DNA of 64,000 nt from Larix kaempferi (GCA_027924585.1 BSBM01000361.1:68112001-68176000), one strand, 5' to 3'; numbered from the stretch's first letter, positions 1 through 11,662 are shown. Program-made: numbers and translations. Notes: generated by a model not told the origin, from the sequence alone.

Positions 1-75
1 ATGTGAGAAACAACCACTCGGAGAGGCATTGATGACTCCTCTCAAAATGGTCCGTAGGCACTCACCATAGATGGT

Positions 76-80
76 GATGA
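76..80. repeat. Target site duplication GATGA of element C, left copy
   Basis: GATGA directly precedes the TG terminus of C. The matching copy is 3244-3248. Confidence 0.9.
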
Positions 81-1824
81 TGTAATGTCCCCATTTTGAC
101 CCCCTTTGTATTAAACCGTAAATGATGTAAATATTGTAATTAATCATGGTGAGGAGCTCAAGGCCAAGGCCCCACCATTGATTTAGCGTTTCATGAATCG
201 GCAATTAAAAATAGATGCCCATGGTTCTTGTGCGAGATGGGCACAATGTAAATAAGACACCATGTAAATACGAATTTTAATGGAAAAACCCACAACCGGC
301 TATGCAATGCAACAAAAGAGATGGGGCATGACTCTACAAGGAAAAGGGAGGGAATTATTCAAACCTTGAGCCAATGGTATTAATCCATGTGTCAATGGGG
401 AAACCCATAAACCACCAACTACCCATTTTGTCTCATGTACCCAATCATTTAATTTTTTTCCAAGAAATTGGTTAAGGCAGTTAATGCCTTGGGAATGAAA
501 GAGTATGGGCAAGCCATTTTCGTGCATGGGCAAGCCATCAACTTGGAAAATCGTGTTTTTGCTTGTGGGGCAAGAAACCACCCACGAAATGGTGCCCAAA
601 GCCATGGGGAATGGGCAGTCTTCATTCATTCACGCAGTTGGAGTTGGCTGGGCTCTTTCCATTTACGTTTTTCATCCAAATACTGCATTTTTCCATGCCT
701 GGGAGTCGTTTTTGCAGTATATAACAGTTGGGAGAGGGAGGGCCACGTTTTGGGGACTGTAGGGAGGTCGTTTTTGCCCCTGAATGTCCAAGGACGTTTT
801 TCTAAAAATGGATTTGGCTTCTTGGGTTGTCCACCAACTTCCCATTTCATTTTTGTGGGTTCCCACGTTTTTGTGGGTTAGTTGGAACCCCATCTCAGGC
901 ATTCCACTGTGGAAAACGTTTTCCTCATGCCCAGCAAGTGGGGTTCTGCTGTTATGTGCATCCTTGTTCTTGGTTTGAGCCTGTGAGCTGAAGTGTTGGA
1001 GTGGTAGTGGATAGAAGTGGCTTGATAAACCTAGTGGGGGAGACAACCTCTCAAAAAGATCAAGAGGGCTTTGGTTACTCTTCTATGCATACCCTGAGAG
1101 CACTGGATAGGGAAGGTATGGCTTGAGGGACTGCACAGCAGTGAAAAGAATACTTCCTTGTGCTGGGTGTGTAGGTATTGTGGGTGCCAAGCTAGATAGA
1201 TCTTGCAAGGTTATCCCTGGCTCTGTGCTGGAGCTCACTAGCTTAGCAACTCTTCCTTTCCATCTCCTAGTAGCCTGATAAACCCAATTGTAGATTGGCT
1301 TGGCTCATCTTGGTGTATGCTTGGCTATGTGTGAGTCTGATGTTCCCTGGTTCCTTGTAGAGATCATGCCCAGCTCGGGGGTGGCAGTAGTGCTGAGAGA
1401 TTGAGGAGCACACTGGCCTACGGTTGGGTGGAACGTTGCAGTTGCATAGCCAGTTGCGTGGGACTACTTTTGCATAAGATAAGTATTCTCCTGTGTTAAG
1501 TTTGCGATTACCATTTAATGAATATTTTGAATGTATCATGGAACTGTTAATAAATTTGCTTCCGCTGTGTATTAAAATGATTATGCATTCCCATATGATC
1601 TTGTATAATTCTGCACAGATCTTTATTTCATGGCTGTCACAGAATCTTGAATGTATTTTATAGATCAACAACATTTATTTGATTACCATCGTTTTTTTTT
1701 TCATAGCATGCACAGATACAGTTCTTTGCATCAATGTTTTTAATTCAAACGTATTGGGGCTAATTGCCCGGATTGAGCACTATGATCCTCTCTCTCACGC
1801 TAGTATGATAGAGGGGACATTACA
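81..1824 (+). repeat. Left (5') LTR of element C
   Basis: This 1744-bp LTR runs from TGTAATGTCC to GACATTACA. The primer binding site follows it, so this is the 5' LTR of a plus-oriented element. It contains no convincing open reading frame; the short frames at 468-978 on both strands are unsupported. The last 162 bp are repeated at the right end of C. Confidence 0.85.
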
Positions 1825-1827
1825 TTA

Positions 1828-1839
1828 TGGTATCAGAGC
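1828..1839 (+). promoter_or_regulatory. Primer binding site of element C (tRNA-iMet type)
   Basis: TGGTATCAGAGC three bases after the LTR is the classical complement of the plant initiator tRNA-Met 3' end used by many LTR retrotransposons. It fixes the element's orientation as plus. Confidence 0.85.
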
Positions 1840-1994
1840 TGCGTTGCAGCACTGGGCCGCTATGGGCCAAAACTGATAGTAAAAGAGAAGAGAAGAAGTT
1901 AAGTTTTTCTTAAGAGTTTGGGAAAAAAAAATTTGTTTTAAGTATGTTTTGGAAAAAATTTGGTTTAAGTCTGTTTTTGAAAAAAAATTGTGTT

Positions 1995-3070
1995 TTAAGC
2001 CGTTTCGGGAAGTCGTTCCGAAATTTCGGAAAGGTTTCGCGAACCTTCCCGCAATTGCGGAAGAGTTCGGCGAACCTTCCCGAAATTGCGGAAGGATTCC
2101 GCGAACCTTCCCAAAATCGCGGAAGAATTCAGCCAATGGCTCCGAAACAGCGGAGAAAAATTTTGTTTAAATGAAAAATTTTCTAAGTGTCGGCGTGAAA
2201 ATGAATTGCGGAAGGAATTCTCTTCCGAAATTTCGGAAGGATTCCGTGAATCGTTCCGCAACGCGGAAGAGTTCGGCGAATCGTTCCGAAGTTGCGGAAG
2301 ACTTCGGCGAGTCGTTCCGAAGTTGCGGAAGACTTCGGAGAATCGTTCCGCAACGCGGAAGAGTTCGGCGAGTCGTTCCGAAGTTGCGGAAGACTTCGGA
2401 GAATCGTTCCGCAACGCGGAAGAGTTCGGCGAGTCGTTCCGAAGTTGCGGAAGACTTCGGCGAATCGTTCCGCAACTGCGGAAGACTTCGCCGAATCGTT
2501 CCGCAATTGCGGAAGACTTCAGTGAATCGTTCCGCAATTGCGGAAGCATTCCTCAAGTCGTCCCGAAAAAGATTTTCGCAAGAACTGCCTGAAACCCCCG
2601 GAAGCATTCCGCGCAACGGCGGAAGCATTCCACGAACGGCTCCGAAGCTGCGGAAGCCTTCGCCGAATGGATCCGCAATTGCGGAAGCGTTCGGTGAACT
2701 GCTCCGCAATTGCGGAAGCGTTCGGCGAACTGCTCCGCAATTGCGGAAGCCGTCGCCGAACCGCGCCGCGCGGAAGCCGTTGCCGAACTGCCCCGCAATT
2801 GCGGAAGGGTTCCGCCAGACGCCCCGCAGTTGCGGAGGGCTTCACCCAACCGGCCCGCAGTTGCGGAAGCCTATAGTGAAGCGCCCCGCAACGGAGGCGC
2901 GCTGGGGAACCGCTCATTGCGGAAGCCTATGGACAACCGCCCCGCAGTTGCGGGAGCATACCGCGAACCTCCCCGCGGTTGCGGGAGTAATCTGTGAATC
3001 GCCCGTCGCGGCCAGATTTCGCGAACTGCCCGTTGCGGCAGGATTCAGCGAATCGCCCGATGAGGCGTGA
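1995..3070. repeat. CG-rich tandem/palindromic repeat core of element C
   Basis: Variants of a roughly 30-bp unit are built on the words TTGCGGAA, TTCCGCAA and CTTCGGCGAA. Many contain the perfect 16-bp palindrome TTCCGCAATTGCGGAA, for example near 2700-2740. The left half (about 2240-2530) repeats CGTTCCGAAGTTGCGGAAGA-type units almost exactly; the right half is more diverged. Because the repeat lacks stop codons, long frames appear on both strands. Several overlap in different frames, so they are best read as by-products. Confidence 0.85.
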
Positions 3071-3081
3071 TTCGTAAATGT

Positions 3082-3243
3082 GATCAACAACATTTATTTG
3101 ATTACCATCGTTTTTTTTTTCATAGCATGCACAGATACAGTTCTTTGCATCAATGTTTTTAATTCAAACGTATTGGGGCTAATTGCCCGGATTGAGCACT
3201 ATGATCCTCTCTCTCACGCTAGTATGATAGAGGGGACATTACA
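3082..3243 (+). repeat. Truncated right (3') LTR of element C, 162 bp
   Basis: The segment repeats 1663-1824 with no difference that I see, including the poly-T run. The other roughly 1580 bp of the LTR and the polypurine tract are missing, although the target duplication follows directly. The deletion therefore removed internal material, either during reverse transcription or after insertion. Confidence 0.85.
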
Positions 3244-4384
3244 GATGAGTCCAAGGAGCAGGGACCTTTGGGTCTATCCTCTGGAATAGATGGGCTGGCG
3301 TCGACAGAAGGAGACCTACAACTACCAAGGCAATGATGTTTCCTTGATAGGAGCACGAGGTGGAGAACCGAAGTGTGAGAGTACTAATGGTAGGACTGAC
3401 ATACTGTGGGGGTGGGGAATAAGTGGGAAAATAGAGGTGGACTCAAACTTCCTTTGTTCAGAGTATGATGGCGGGGGTGATCGGGCAACATATGAAACTG
3501 ACTGGTGGGAAGGGGATAGTAGCTATAATGGATTAAGGAAAGTAACTGGCATGAGGGATACTCAAGTTGGTGTAAGATGGCAGGAGACTACAGAATACTC
3601 TGAAGAAAGGTTACCTTATTGGGGGTGCTGCCGAGATGATCGATCATGGTGTTGAGGGGTACTGGGGGGACTTCTTCATGGGTTAAAGAACTAAAAGAAG
3701 TGTGTTCAAAACAGTATTGTCGTGTGGATTGAAACGAGCCCAGGACAGTTCATGCTCGTGATTGCTTTCAATTTTAAGGAGTCTGAAAGCGATAAGAATA
3801 CTCTGAAGTAATGGAATGGTACCGTCGTGTGGATTTGTACGAGCCCAAGACAATGCGTGTTCATGGTTGCTTTCAATTTTAGAGAGTTTGAAAGCAATAA
3901 GAAGACTCCAGGGGGGTGCTTTTTTGTGTGTTAGTATCCAAGGCCCGAAGAAGCATAAAAGGATGCAATGAATAACTCTTCTAGCCGGTGTGACTAGAGT
4001 ATTCCGTTTTCGTAATTAGTCTACCGGGTCTGGAAAAGGGTTAAACTTATACCAGATAGACGCCCTTTCATGTACTTTAACGAGCATGAAAGGAAGCAAG
4101 ATTGCTCGGCGATCTTTTCATTTTTTGAGGAGTCAGAAAAGAGCTTAACAGAAACTTCCTAAGTGCCTTTTTCGTAAAGGACTTGTCCGGTCCGAAAAAG
4201 GGATAAAATTATACCGAACAAAAAAAATGGCCAGGCAAGGAGGAAGTGCTCAATCAAGGAACATTGATGAGAACCAAGAACGAGGGTGGGGGGGAGCACT
4301 GGTGGGCCTCCTTGCGGGATGATGAATGGTGGAAAAATAATGAAATAATTATAGTATGAATGGAGTGAATGACTCATGTAAAAA
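3244..4384. other. 3' non-coding region of element A
   Basis: The segment aligns in patches with 16644-17560 of element B and lies between A's (absent) 3' LTR and its antisense gene. It includes an imperfect tandem duplication of about 120 bp at roughly 3715-3905, with units carrying 'gtgtggatt...cgagccca...ttgctttcaatttt'. I see no supported gene; the 121-codon frame at 3290-3655 is not conserved in B. Confidence 0.6.
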
Positions 4385-4770
4385 TGTGGAACAATCCGAT
4401 GGTGGCCGATGTGGCGCGCAAACTGAGGCAACTAGGTGTCGGGACACAATGTTGAAATTGTACCTGGTGAGAGCGAGAAATGATCTCAAGCATGATCACG
4501 AGCTCAGAAAACTGAATCGGACGACATAAAAAGTGTCAAAAATAGAGAACGACCGAGGTGGCACGCAAACCAAGGCGATGGGGGACGTTTTGGGAAAAAT
4601 ACCTAAAAATTTTGGGGGTGGGAGCGAGAAATGATCTCAAGCATCATCACGGGCTCGGAAAAATGAATTCAATGATATAAAGTATATCAAAAATGGTCGT
4701 TGGCCAATGTGGCACACAAACCGAGGCGACGAGGGGTGTCGAGAAAAAATGCTCAAAAAATGGTGCGAAA
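4385..4770. repeat. About 155-bp tandem repeats upstream of A's antisense promoter
   Basis: About two and a half degenerate copies contain 'gatgtggcacgcaaaccgag' and 'gagagcgagaaatgatctc'. They match the better-preserved 152-bp array of element B (17570-18290) and sit at the same place relative to the TATA box. Confidence 0.7.
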
Positions 4771-4893
4771 AAAATAAGAAAACGAGTCGACCATCATGAT
4801 GGACTTGTTGTGTTGATTCCAGTGGTGGAAACAGTTCGGAGAATGGTCTCTGTATGGATTCAGAATGGTCGAAACAAGAAAAGGTCAATGGGC

Positions 4894-4902
4894 TATAAAT
4901 AG
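4894..4902 (+). promoter_or_regulatory. TATA box of the antisense PMD gene of element A
   Basis: TATAAATAG lies on the plus strand at the position homologous to 18437-18445 in B. It is about 130 bp upstream of a conserved splice donor (G5028|GT) and 610 bp upstream of the PMD start. Its retention in an old, decayed copy supports a real internal promoter. Confidence 0.6.
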
Positions 4903-5109
4903 TAAGTGGGCCCAACATGACAAGTGTCAGTTGGACTTGTTGACTTTGACTAGAGATCATAGTGGATCAGAGTGTAGCTGGTGTTTCTAGACGATCCAAT
5001 CGGTCGATTTTAGATCCGGGAGTTGTAGGTATTCCGTTAAACTCATACCTACATTTTTTGTTGGGTTTGGGGGGGGTGGGTCCCCAGGGGGGGTCTTGTA
5101 CGGTCCACG

Positions 5110-5430
5110 AGGGCATGGATCACAGGTTTCCAGGGTGGAATCACGATCTGGGACCGTGAGTTCTGGGGATGAATACGCGGTCCTGGATCGCGAGTTCGGA
5201 AGCAAAACACGTGATCCTGGATCGCAAGTTTGGTTCCTACAGTCGCGGTCCGGGATCGTGACTCGGATCGGGAAATCCACGGTCGTCGACCGCAACTGTA
5301 GCCCTGACAGCTGCGATCTTGGATCGCGACTCAATTCCCAAGAGCCGCGATCTAAAATCGCGGCAAGGGGCCATAAAGCCGTGATCTAAAATCGCGGCAA
5401 GGGGCCATAAAGCCGCGATCTGGATCGTGC
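5110..5430. repeat. CG-rich inverted-repeat cluster in intron 1 region of A's antisense gene
   Basis: The words GGATCGCG, CGCGATC and GTCGCGG recur in both orientations, and the unit 'gccgcgatctaaaatcgcgg' occurs almost twice in tandem near 5345-5400. The cluster is at the place where B has its CGCGATG hairpin array, but with different words. The same A-type words recur in A's leader at 31795-32240. Confidence 0.65.
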
Positions 5431-5507
5431 TTTAGGGTTAGCCCCGGGGGGGAAATGGTTATTTATTTGACGTGGGTCTAATGAGTTTGCATTGTGTGAT
5501 TGACAAG

Positions 5508-6831
5508 ATGCTGGTAGTGCTATGGTGGGAGCAGGAGATCCTGGACGACATTGTGGAGGTCATCCGTAGGGATCGGCATGTTTGGTTGGCTTTGGGGTTG
5601 TGCAGGCTGCTAAAATTCACACAGGTGCCCATGATACATTCAGCAGGACTACTGCTGAACAGGTTGGTGGGCTTCTGGGAGCCCGACATACAGGCTTTCA
5701 GGGTGCAGGGGGAGAGGGTGGATCTCACCCTCGCGGATGTATATTTCTTGACGGGGCTACCCTGTCTGGGTAGGGTGGTGGATACGCAGCCACGAGTGTC
5801 CACAGACGTGGACATGGAGGATATGTTGGAGCGTTACTACGTTCCGGAGGCTATAGTGCATAGGAATGCACTCCGTATTGTGGACCTGTAGGAGCCATCA
5901 GTGCAGGCGATCGCGGTATGCATGGTCCGGGTTTTGGGGTCTCAGGCGCCCGAGCGGGTGTCAGGGGGCCAGATGCAGCTGGTGGAGCGAGTGCTGGGAG
6001 GCACATATTTTGCTTGGGGCCAGATGTTCCTCACCTGTGTTTAGTGGGAGCTGACCAAGGTGAAGGATGTTCGCAAGGGATTTTGCTACGGGTCTTTTCT
6101 ATGTGCCTTCTTCATGGAGCGGGTACCTGCACTGCGACCGTGGGTGTCGATCAAGGAAGGGGGACTTAGGAATCCGCACATGGTGTGGTGGGGAGAGATG
6201 ATGCGCCGACGGGGGTGGCGGTGAGGTTGGGAGGTACTTCACTCAGGAGCTCTACCTACAGTGGTTGCAGATGCCACTGACGCTGGATGATTATCCATAT
6301 AGAGATATGGACTACTCAGGAGATCCAGAGGCACCAAGACCTCCAGGGCAGGCGTGGGGACTAGATGGTATGTATCTACTTGCTTGGTTATTTTTATGTC
6401 AGATGTGGTGTATGTAGGTTTGAGATATTGATATGCTGGTACTGACTGATGTATGATCTACAGATGTTAGACCGAGGCCACCACTGGGACATATAGACCG
6501 CAGGCAGCATGTGGCTATACCATCCCTGCCAGGCCGAGGGGAGGTGTGTCGACGGGATGCGGAGGGGACTCTGGCGTCCTTATGAGTGCTTCTATATCGG
6601 TTGTTGGTTGGAGTGACCGGTCAGGGGTGGCGAGACCTAGATTAGGAGGTGACTCAGGATAGTCTCGGGGATCCACGGGATTTCTGATCAATCATGATCC
6701 AAGTGGCCATATCGGCAAAGAGGGGTCGAGCACAGGATCTGGCAGGGGATGAGGAGCTTCCACAGGAGGAGCGGGGTGAGGACTCGGAGGCGGCCGATGC
6801 AAGCAGCGATGGAGGGTATGACTCTCAGTAG
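5508..6831 (+). pseudogene. Degenerate PMD (plant mobile domain) antisense gene of element A
   Basis: The product aligns along its length with the PMD protein of B (18976-20411). Shared blocks include 'LLKF.Q.P', 'LLN.LV', 'LT.DVYFLTGLP.LG', 'DMED.L', 'GTY.AW.QMFL', 'FCY.SFLC.FF.ERVP.LRP' and 'PGQAW.LDG'. PMD proteins occur in plants as MAIN/MAIL-type nuclear proteins and within transposable elements. This copy has in-frame TAG stops at 5889 and near 6040, and a frameshift near 6215. A GT-AG intron at 6368-6463 sits at exactly the same codon as intron 2 of B. The last exon ends in an acidic tail at TAG 6829-6831. It is antisense to gag-pol and lies beyond the 3' end of the pol region. Confidence 0.8.
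6368..6463 (+). other. Intron of A's PMD pseudogene
   Basis: The intron runs from GTATGTATC to CTACAG and is 96 bp. The donor (GGATG|GTATGT) and acceptor (CAG|ATGT) contexts are the same as in B's 101-bp intron, although the intron bodies are diverged. Confidence 0.75.
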
Positions 6832-6984
6832 GGAGTACAAAGGACTCCCCCCCGATGTTTATGGACACGCGGGGTTTTTTCTAGCTACGGCTTGTATTCT
6901 ATGAGGTTTGTCGATGTATATATATTTTTTGTATAGCTGAGTGTTGAGGTACTCAGGACATGTGTAGAACATTGACATTTATTT

Positions 6985-7200
6985 ATATATATATATGCAC
7001 ATGGATGCATCTTTTGCGATTATGATTTAGTGTATGCACGTGGATGCGCTTGTGGTTTGTTATATGTTTGTATTGCACGTGGATGCAAGTAGTGTAGGAT
7101 GATGGGCACGTGGATGCCCCTTGTGTATTTTGTTTTATGTATTGCACATGGATGCAATAGTATGTGTGTAGGATAGGCACGTGTATGACCCTGTATAGTT
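6985..7200. repeat. GCACGTGGATGC repeats between convergent genes of A
   Basis: Five or so spaced copies of GCAC(G/A)TG(G)ATGC-like words are present, several with the G-box core CACGTG. B has the same words in the same place (20570-20810), between the 3' end of PMD (plus) and the 3' end of the second RNase H (minus). Confidence 0.65.
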
Positions 7201-7269
7201 GTAAATGCAATATTTTTGGGATTTTTATATGTTTTTTTGATGGGATGATATGGTATGATGATTGATGCA

Positions 7270-7710
7270 TGATGATGGTTTACATGGTGTGATTGATATG
7301 CCCATCTAGGATGTTTTTAGCCATTTGATCTGCGACACTACTCTGAGCTCTTGGGACATGGGTGAATGTTATGGATTCAAACTATCGACTTAGCTGTTTT
7401 GTGCACAGGAACTTTCTAAAGAGGAAAGGATCACATACCTGGTAGCAATTGTTGAGCTGGGAGACAAGCAGCTGGGAGTCAAGGAACACATGAAGGTGAC
7501 GTATACCCATTTGAAGGGCATCAGTCAGGAGACCATTCACAGCATCATACTCTGCCTGGTTATTGGTAGAAGCGCCTATGCACATTCCGTCAAGGTGGAT
7601 CAACTCATGTGAAGGGGAATATAAGACCAATGCTACAGAGGCTAGGCTTGGAGACCAGTGGCTTGCTCCATCGGTAAAGCCAATGTAATGAGGTGGAAGA
7701 TGGTCCATCT
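7270..7710 (-). pseudogene. Second (archaeal-type) RNase H of element A, one internal stop
   Basis: The frame begins at the ATG of MDHLPP (about 7710), just after a 'ctcacag' splice-acceptor-like site. It reads GFTDGAS, NNQAEYDA and FLDSQLLVSQ; after a TAG near 7380 (probably from CAG) it reads FTHVPR and VADQMA. Thus all four acidic RNase H positions (D, E, D, D) are still visible. It lies downstream of integrase, separate from the classical RNase H that follows RT. See the B copy at 20809-21246. Confidence 0.75.
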
Positions 7711-7854
7711 GTGAGCATGCAAAAATGATGAATGTAAAGTTGTGGTAAAAAAGGGTGAAAAACAAAAAGGAAAGCAAACTGTACAATACGGACCAATGGG
7801 GTCATGGGTTTGATTAAGGATAAAAGCATTTAAGATGCAACCCATTACGGGGAT

Positions 7855-8960
7855 TGCGCAAAGGGTGGCCTTCAGAGTCAGTTAAAATATATGCCCCATT
7901 TCCGAGGCAGGTCTGCACGATGTAAGGGCCTTGCCACATGGATTCAAACTTTCCTTTACCGGTCTTGTCGTGGGCTTGGTCGTAGGAGAGAAATAGGTCT
8001 CCTTCACGGAAAGTTCGAGGGTGGACATGTTTGCATAACTAGCTTTGGACCGGTTCTTGGCGGCTTCAATGGTATGGATGGTGGCGCAATGGTCTTTGTC
8101 AGCTTGTTCCAATGATAGCAGACGTTGTTCGAGTGGAGAGGTGTCTGGGAGAAGCTCGATGGCGATGTGTAAGGTAGGTATCTGACACTCGATGGGGAGG
8201 ACAGACTCTACACCGTGAACTAAATGAAACGGGGTGAAACCAGTGGTGGTCTTAGTTGATGTACAGTAAGCCCATAATGCAGGGAAAAGCATGTGATGCC
8301 AATTAGACTGATGCCGGTCAATAGTGCGTTGGAGGATGGTTTTTAAAATTTTATTGATGGCCTCTACTTGGCCGTTCCCTTGGGGGTAGTAAGTAGAGGA
8401 ATACTGATGTTCGAACTTCAGTAGAGTGGAAAACTCACGCCAAATGGAATCTTCAAAATGTGAACCATGGTCTGAGACTAGCTGTTTGGGGACCCCGAAT
8501 CATGTGATAACATGGTTAAAAAAGAAACGGGTAGCGGTGTCAGCTTTGCAATTGAAGGTGGGCATGACTTTAGCCCATTTGGTGAAGTAGTCGACAGTGA
8601 CAATGATGTACTTATGGCCATTGGCGGATGAGGGTTTACATTCCATGAAGTCGATGGCCCATTTGCAGAAGGGACCAATGGTGACGACGGGGTGGAGTGG
8701 AGCGGGTGGTGTCTGAGCCTTAGGGGGAAAAAGTTGGCAATTATGGCAATGTTTGACTGCTATGATGCAGTCGGTAAAGAGTGTAGGCCAGAAGTATTCG
8801 GCGCGGATTACCTTTTGGGCAGTGGCCATTCCATAGAAATTCCCACTGCAGGAGCCACTATGACAGTCATTGAGGATTTGTTTGGCTTCCTCATGTGTAA
8901 GACAACGACGGATGATAGTATCAACCCCTCGTCGGTAAAGGACATCGCCTGAGAGGAGAT
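7855..8960 (-). pseudogene. Integrase of element A (degenerate)
   Basis: The 8829-8500 frame gives the zinc-binding end (CHNCQ) and the first core aspartate (WAIDFME). After a TGA (from the CGA codon that B keeps) it continues with FGVPKQLVSDHGSHF and YYPQGNGQVEAINK. The D, D and E of the DDE core are therefore visible. The C-terminal segment 8292-7882 reads HLVHGVESVLPIECQIP and then shifts frame. The ancestral product joins viral cDNA into chromosomal DNA; this copy cannot be functional. Confidence 0.8.
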
Positions 8961-8970
8961 AGCGAGAGGG

Positions 8971-9975
8971 CTAGTGAGGGATACGACGACGTCCATCATG
9001 ATTTATGTTGGGTCGAAACTTCTGCGTGCGAAGGTATAGTAAAATATCACCATACCATGGGTCATCGGACGAGATGATGAACAAGTGATTGTCGAGTAAC
9101 TCATCGGAGATTTGTGGGGATGGAAAAGGGGATGGGAGGTCGGTTATAAGCTGGGAAAGCGCGAGGGCTTTAGTGCTCTTAGGGCTTGTGAAGGTTAGGT
9201 CATATTCCTGGAGGATAATTACCCATTTAGAAATGCAACCTTGCAGAAGTCGCCAATTCAAGAGATAGACCATGGGGTTAGAGTCGGCGACGACTGTGGT
9301 ATGACTGAGTAAAATGTAATGTCGCAATTTTTGGACGGAAAAGACCACGGCAAGGGCGAGTCTTTCCTCATACGGGTAATGTAGGGGTGGTCCAGACAAG
9401 GTCTGGCTGACATAGTAAATGACATGCTCCTGACGAGTACCGTCTTCTTGGACAAGGACTCCGGACACGGCGTGTTCGGATGCCGAGATGTAAAGGATGA
9501 AATCCTGAGAGAAATCCGGAGGGGAAATCAAAGGGGCTTGCATGAGAGCTTTTTTAAGGGCTTCGAATGCAGCTTGCGCTTGGTCATCCCAAACAAAGGG
9601 TATGTGAGTACAAAGTAGGCATAAGAAACCATGAACTATGATGGCATAGTTAGGAATGAAGTGATGAAGGAAATTAGATTTCCCCTGCAGACTCTGGAGC
9701 TACCGGAGCGTGCGTGGTGTGAGAAGGTCTATGATGGCTTGGACTTTGAGGGGATCAATAGAGATTCCTTTATGGGAAACAATGAAACCCAACAACCGGC
9801 CTGCCGGAACGCAAAATACACACTTGAGTGGGTTCAAGCGGATTTTATACTTGTGACAATGCAGAAAAACTTGCCGAAGGTCGTTAAGGTGGTCTGATCG
9901 TTTCCAGGAACGAGTTGTAAGATCGTCAAGATAGACTAGTAGGATATGGACCAAGTTGTGAAAACAATAGGTCAT
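8971..9975 (-). pseudogene. Thumb/connection and classical RNase H of element A (degenerate)
   Basis: 9975-9700 holds the RT end (VYLDDL, LNPLKCVFC, GFIVSHKGI) and stops at a TAG. 9543-8971 holds the classical RNase H. The usual first catalytic Asp is Ser in 'LYISASEHAVSGVL', and the fourth acidic position is also missing (KALALSQLITD), while YPYEERLALAVV and VVADSNPM are kept. B shows the same losses, so they predate decay of this copy. Confidence 0.8.
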
Positions 9976-9981
9976 GGCCCG

Positions 9982-10728
9982 CTAGAAGGTGGCACCAGCA
10001 TTTTTGAGGCCGAAAGGCATGACACAATAGGAAAAGGTGCCCCATGGGGTGGTAAAGGCAGTCTTGTACTGATCTTCCTTATGGATCTGAATCTGGTTAT
10101 ATCCAGAGAAACCGTCCATGAAGGAGAGGACTTCATGCCTTGCACACGCATCGATGAGTTGGTCAATAAATGGCGTGGGGAAGTTGTATTTGGGACATGC
10201 TCGGTTTAAATCGCGGAAGTCAGTACATACTCGGATGGTACCTTGCTTCTTGTTAACAGGGACGGGGTTAGAAACCCAAGTGGTGTATGCAATAGGATAA
10301 ATGAATCCTGCTCTGCAAAGTTTCTCAATCTCTGCTTTAACGGTGGGAAGCTTTGATGGGTGAATGGGGCGTTGTTTCTGGAAAACGAGAGGTACATCTA
10401 GCCACATGTCAATGTGGTGTTCTATGATAGTGGGGTCAAGACTAGGCATTTCGGTATAGGGCCAGGAAAAGACATCACAGAACTCTTGGAAAAAAAATTT
10501 GTACTCTCCTAAGGTAATGATTTCAGGAGCACCACCTGGGGCAGAGATATCAATATGGATTGTGGGTGAGATATTGGCCATGTTACCTTCCTCGAAGGCA
10601 TCGGGGGTGGGAATGGGATCTTTAAACCAATCGACTTTGGTGGGGAGGAAATCTTTGGACTCAACCGAAAATTGGGTGGCTATGGTGGAGGAGGACTCCT
10701 CCGGAAGAAAATAGGAACGATGGTGCAT
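9982..10728 (-). pseudogene. Reverse transcriptase of element A
   Basis: The frame reads the N-terminal linker, then PIHPSKLP, KKQGTIRVCTDFRDLN, VLSFMDGFSGYNQI, and TPWGTFSYCVMPFGLKNAGATF up to a TAG. The YLDD catalytic box lies just beyond that stop. The region before RT (GEYKFFFQEFCDVFSWPYTEMP) is open here, whereas B has two stops in it. A and B are thus broken at different sites, which helps reconstruct what is ancestral. Confidence 0.85.
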
Positions 10729-10761
10729 ATCCTCCCAGGGGTAATCAGGTGCAGTAAGAGC

Positions 10762-11660
10762 CTAGAGAATCTCTTCATCACTGTGGAAACTCTGAGTTGT
10801 AAAATTGGTTGACGAGGGAGTGGTAGTAGAAGAGATCATATAAATGGTATTAATATTTCCGGATGACAGGGATACTGGGAGGTGGATCTCCTCAATGGTG
10901 GGGGGATCCGTCTCAAGGTCCAAGTTATTCATATTGTAGAGAGCTACTCTGTAATCTGGGAGATTGGGACAGTGATGTGAGTAATGGCCATAAATACCGC
11001 ATATTGCACAAGGGTGGTTGGTATGCAATGATTTATCACAAGGCTTAGGGGTCGGGTCGAGTTGGACAACCGGGATGTTGGATGATCATCAAGCATTTGC
11101 ATGTGCTCTTGTAATGTGGGTAACTGTGGAAATTGATGGGTAGGGTGGCCTAACTCATCACAAAATGAGCATTTGGGAGGAGCATGAAACACGGGGGGGG
11201 TTTAACTGTTTTGGGCAAGGGTAAAGCAGTGTATGGTTGTGGGCCTCTGCCGCCAGTGTGCTTGATAAGAGGGGATGGATTAGTGGACGAGGAAGGAGTA
11301 GTAGCACCAGGAGGTGGTTGACTAGTAGTGGTGATGGGTTGCACCGGTTGTAGGACGACATTTGGTGTCGAGGGGAAAACGGAAGGCGTGATGTACCATA
11401 CAGGTAATCCTAAAGTTAAACCAAGGAGGTTGAGTGTAGCCATAACCGGGGCGCTTACTACTCCCGAAGGGGGGAATAAGAATGGGATTGTATGAATGGG
11501 TGTAACACCAACATGACTAGGTACCAATGGAGGTTGGGGTAGCAAGGGTGGTTGGTGGTTGGGTGTTGGTGTATTGTGGGGAAGGGTACATAAGTCAGAT
11601 ATTTCGGTCGCAGGTGACGGGGGTGGAATGGCTTGGAATGTTGAGGTCATTGGGGTATCT
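10762..11660 (-). pseudogene. Linker with two extra zinc knuckles between protease and RT, element A
   Basis: A proline-rich stretch (11650-11150) is followed after a frameshift by two CX2CX4H-type knuckles. The first is CSFCDELGHPTHQF (last Cys replaced by Phe) and the second is CAICGIYGHYSHHC (complete CCHC). B has both at the same place. Knuckles normally sit at the end of Gag, so a post-protease pair is unusual. Confidence 0.7.
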
Positions 11661-11662
11661 GA

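Larger units (their letters stand above)
81..3243 (+). mobile_element. Element C: non-autonomous LTR retrotransposon inserted in A
   Basis: The element starts TGTAATGTCCCC and ends GGGGACATTACA, a perfect 12-bp terminal inverted repeat with canonical TG...CA ends. It is flanked by GATGA at 76-80 and 3244-3248. The left LTR is 81-1824, followed after 3 bp by a tRNA-Met-type primer binding site. Only the last 162 bp of the right LTR remain (3082-3243), apparently identical to 1663-1824. The internal part (1825-3081) is mostly CG-rich repeat and encodes no recognisable gag or pol. The paralogous region of element B (around 16641) shows the uninterrupted sequence, which confirms the borders. Confidence 0.9.

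Noticed and set aside
2171-3070. 299-codon plus-strand frame (and similar minus-strand frames) in element C
   Set aside because: The 30-bp repeat contains no stop in several frames on both strands, so several long overlapping frames appear at once. No frame is favoured and no domain is recognisable.
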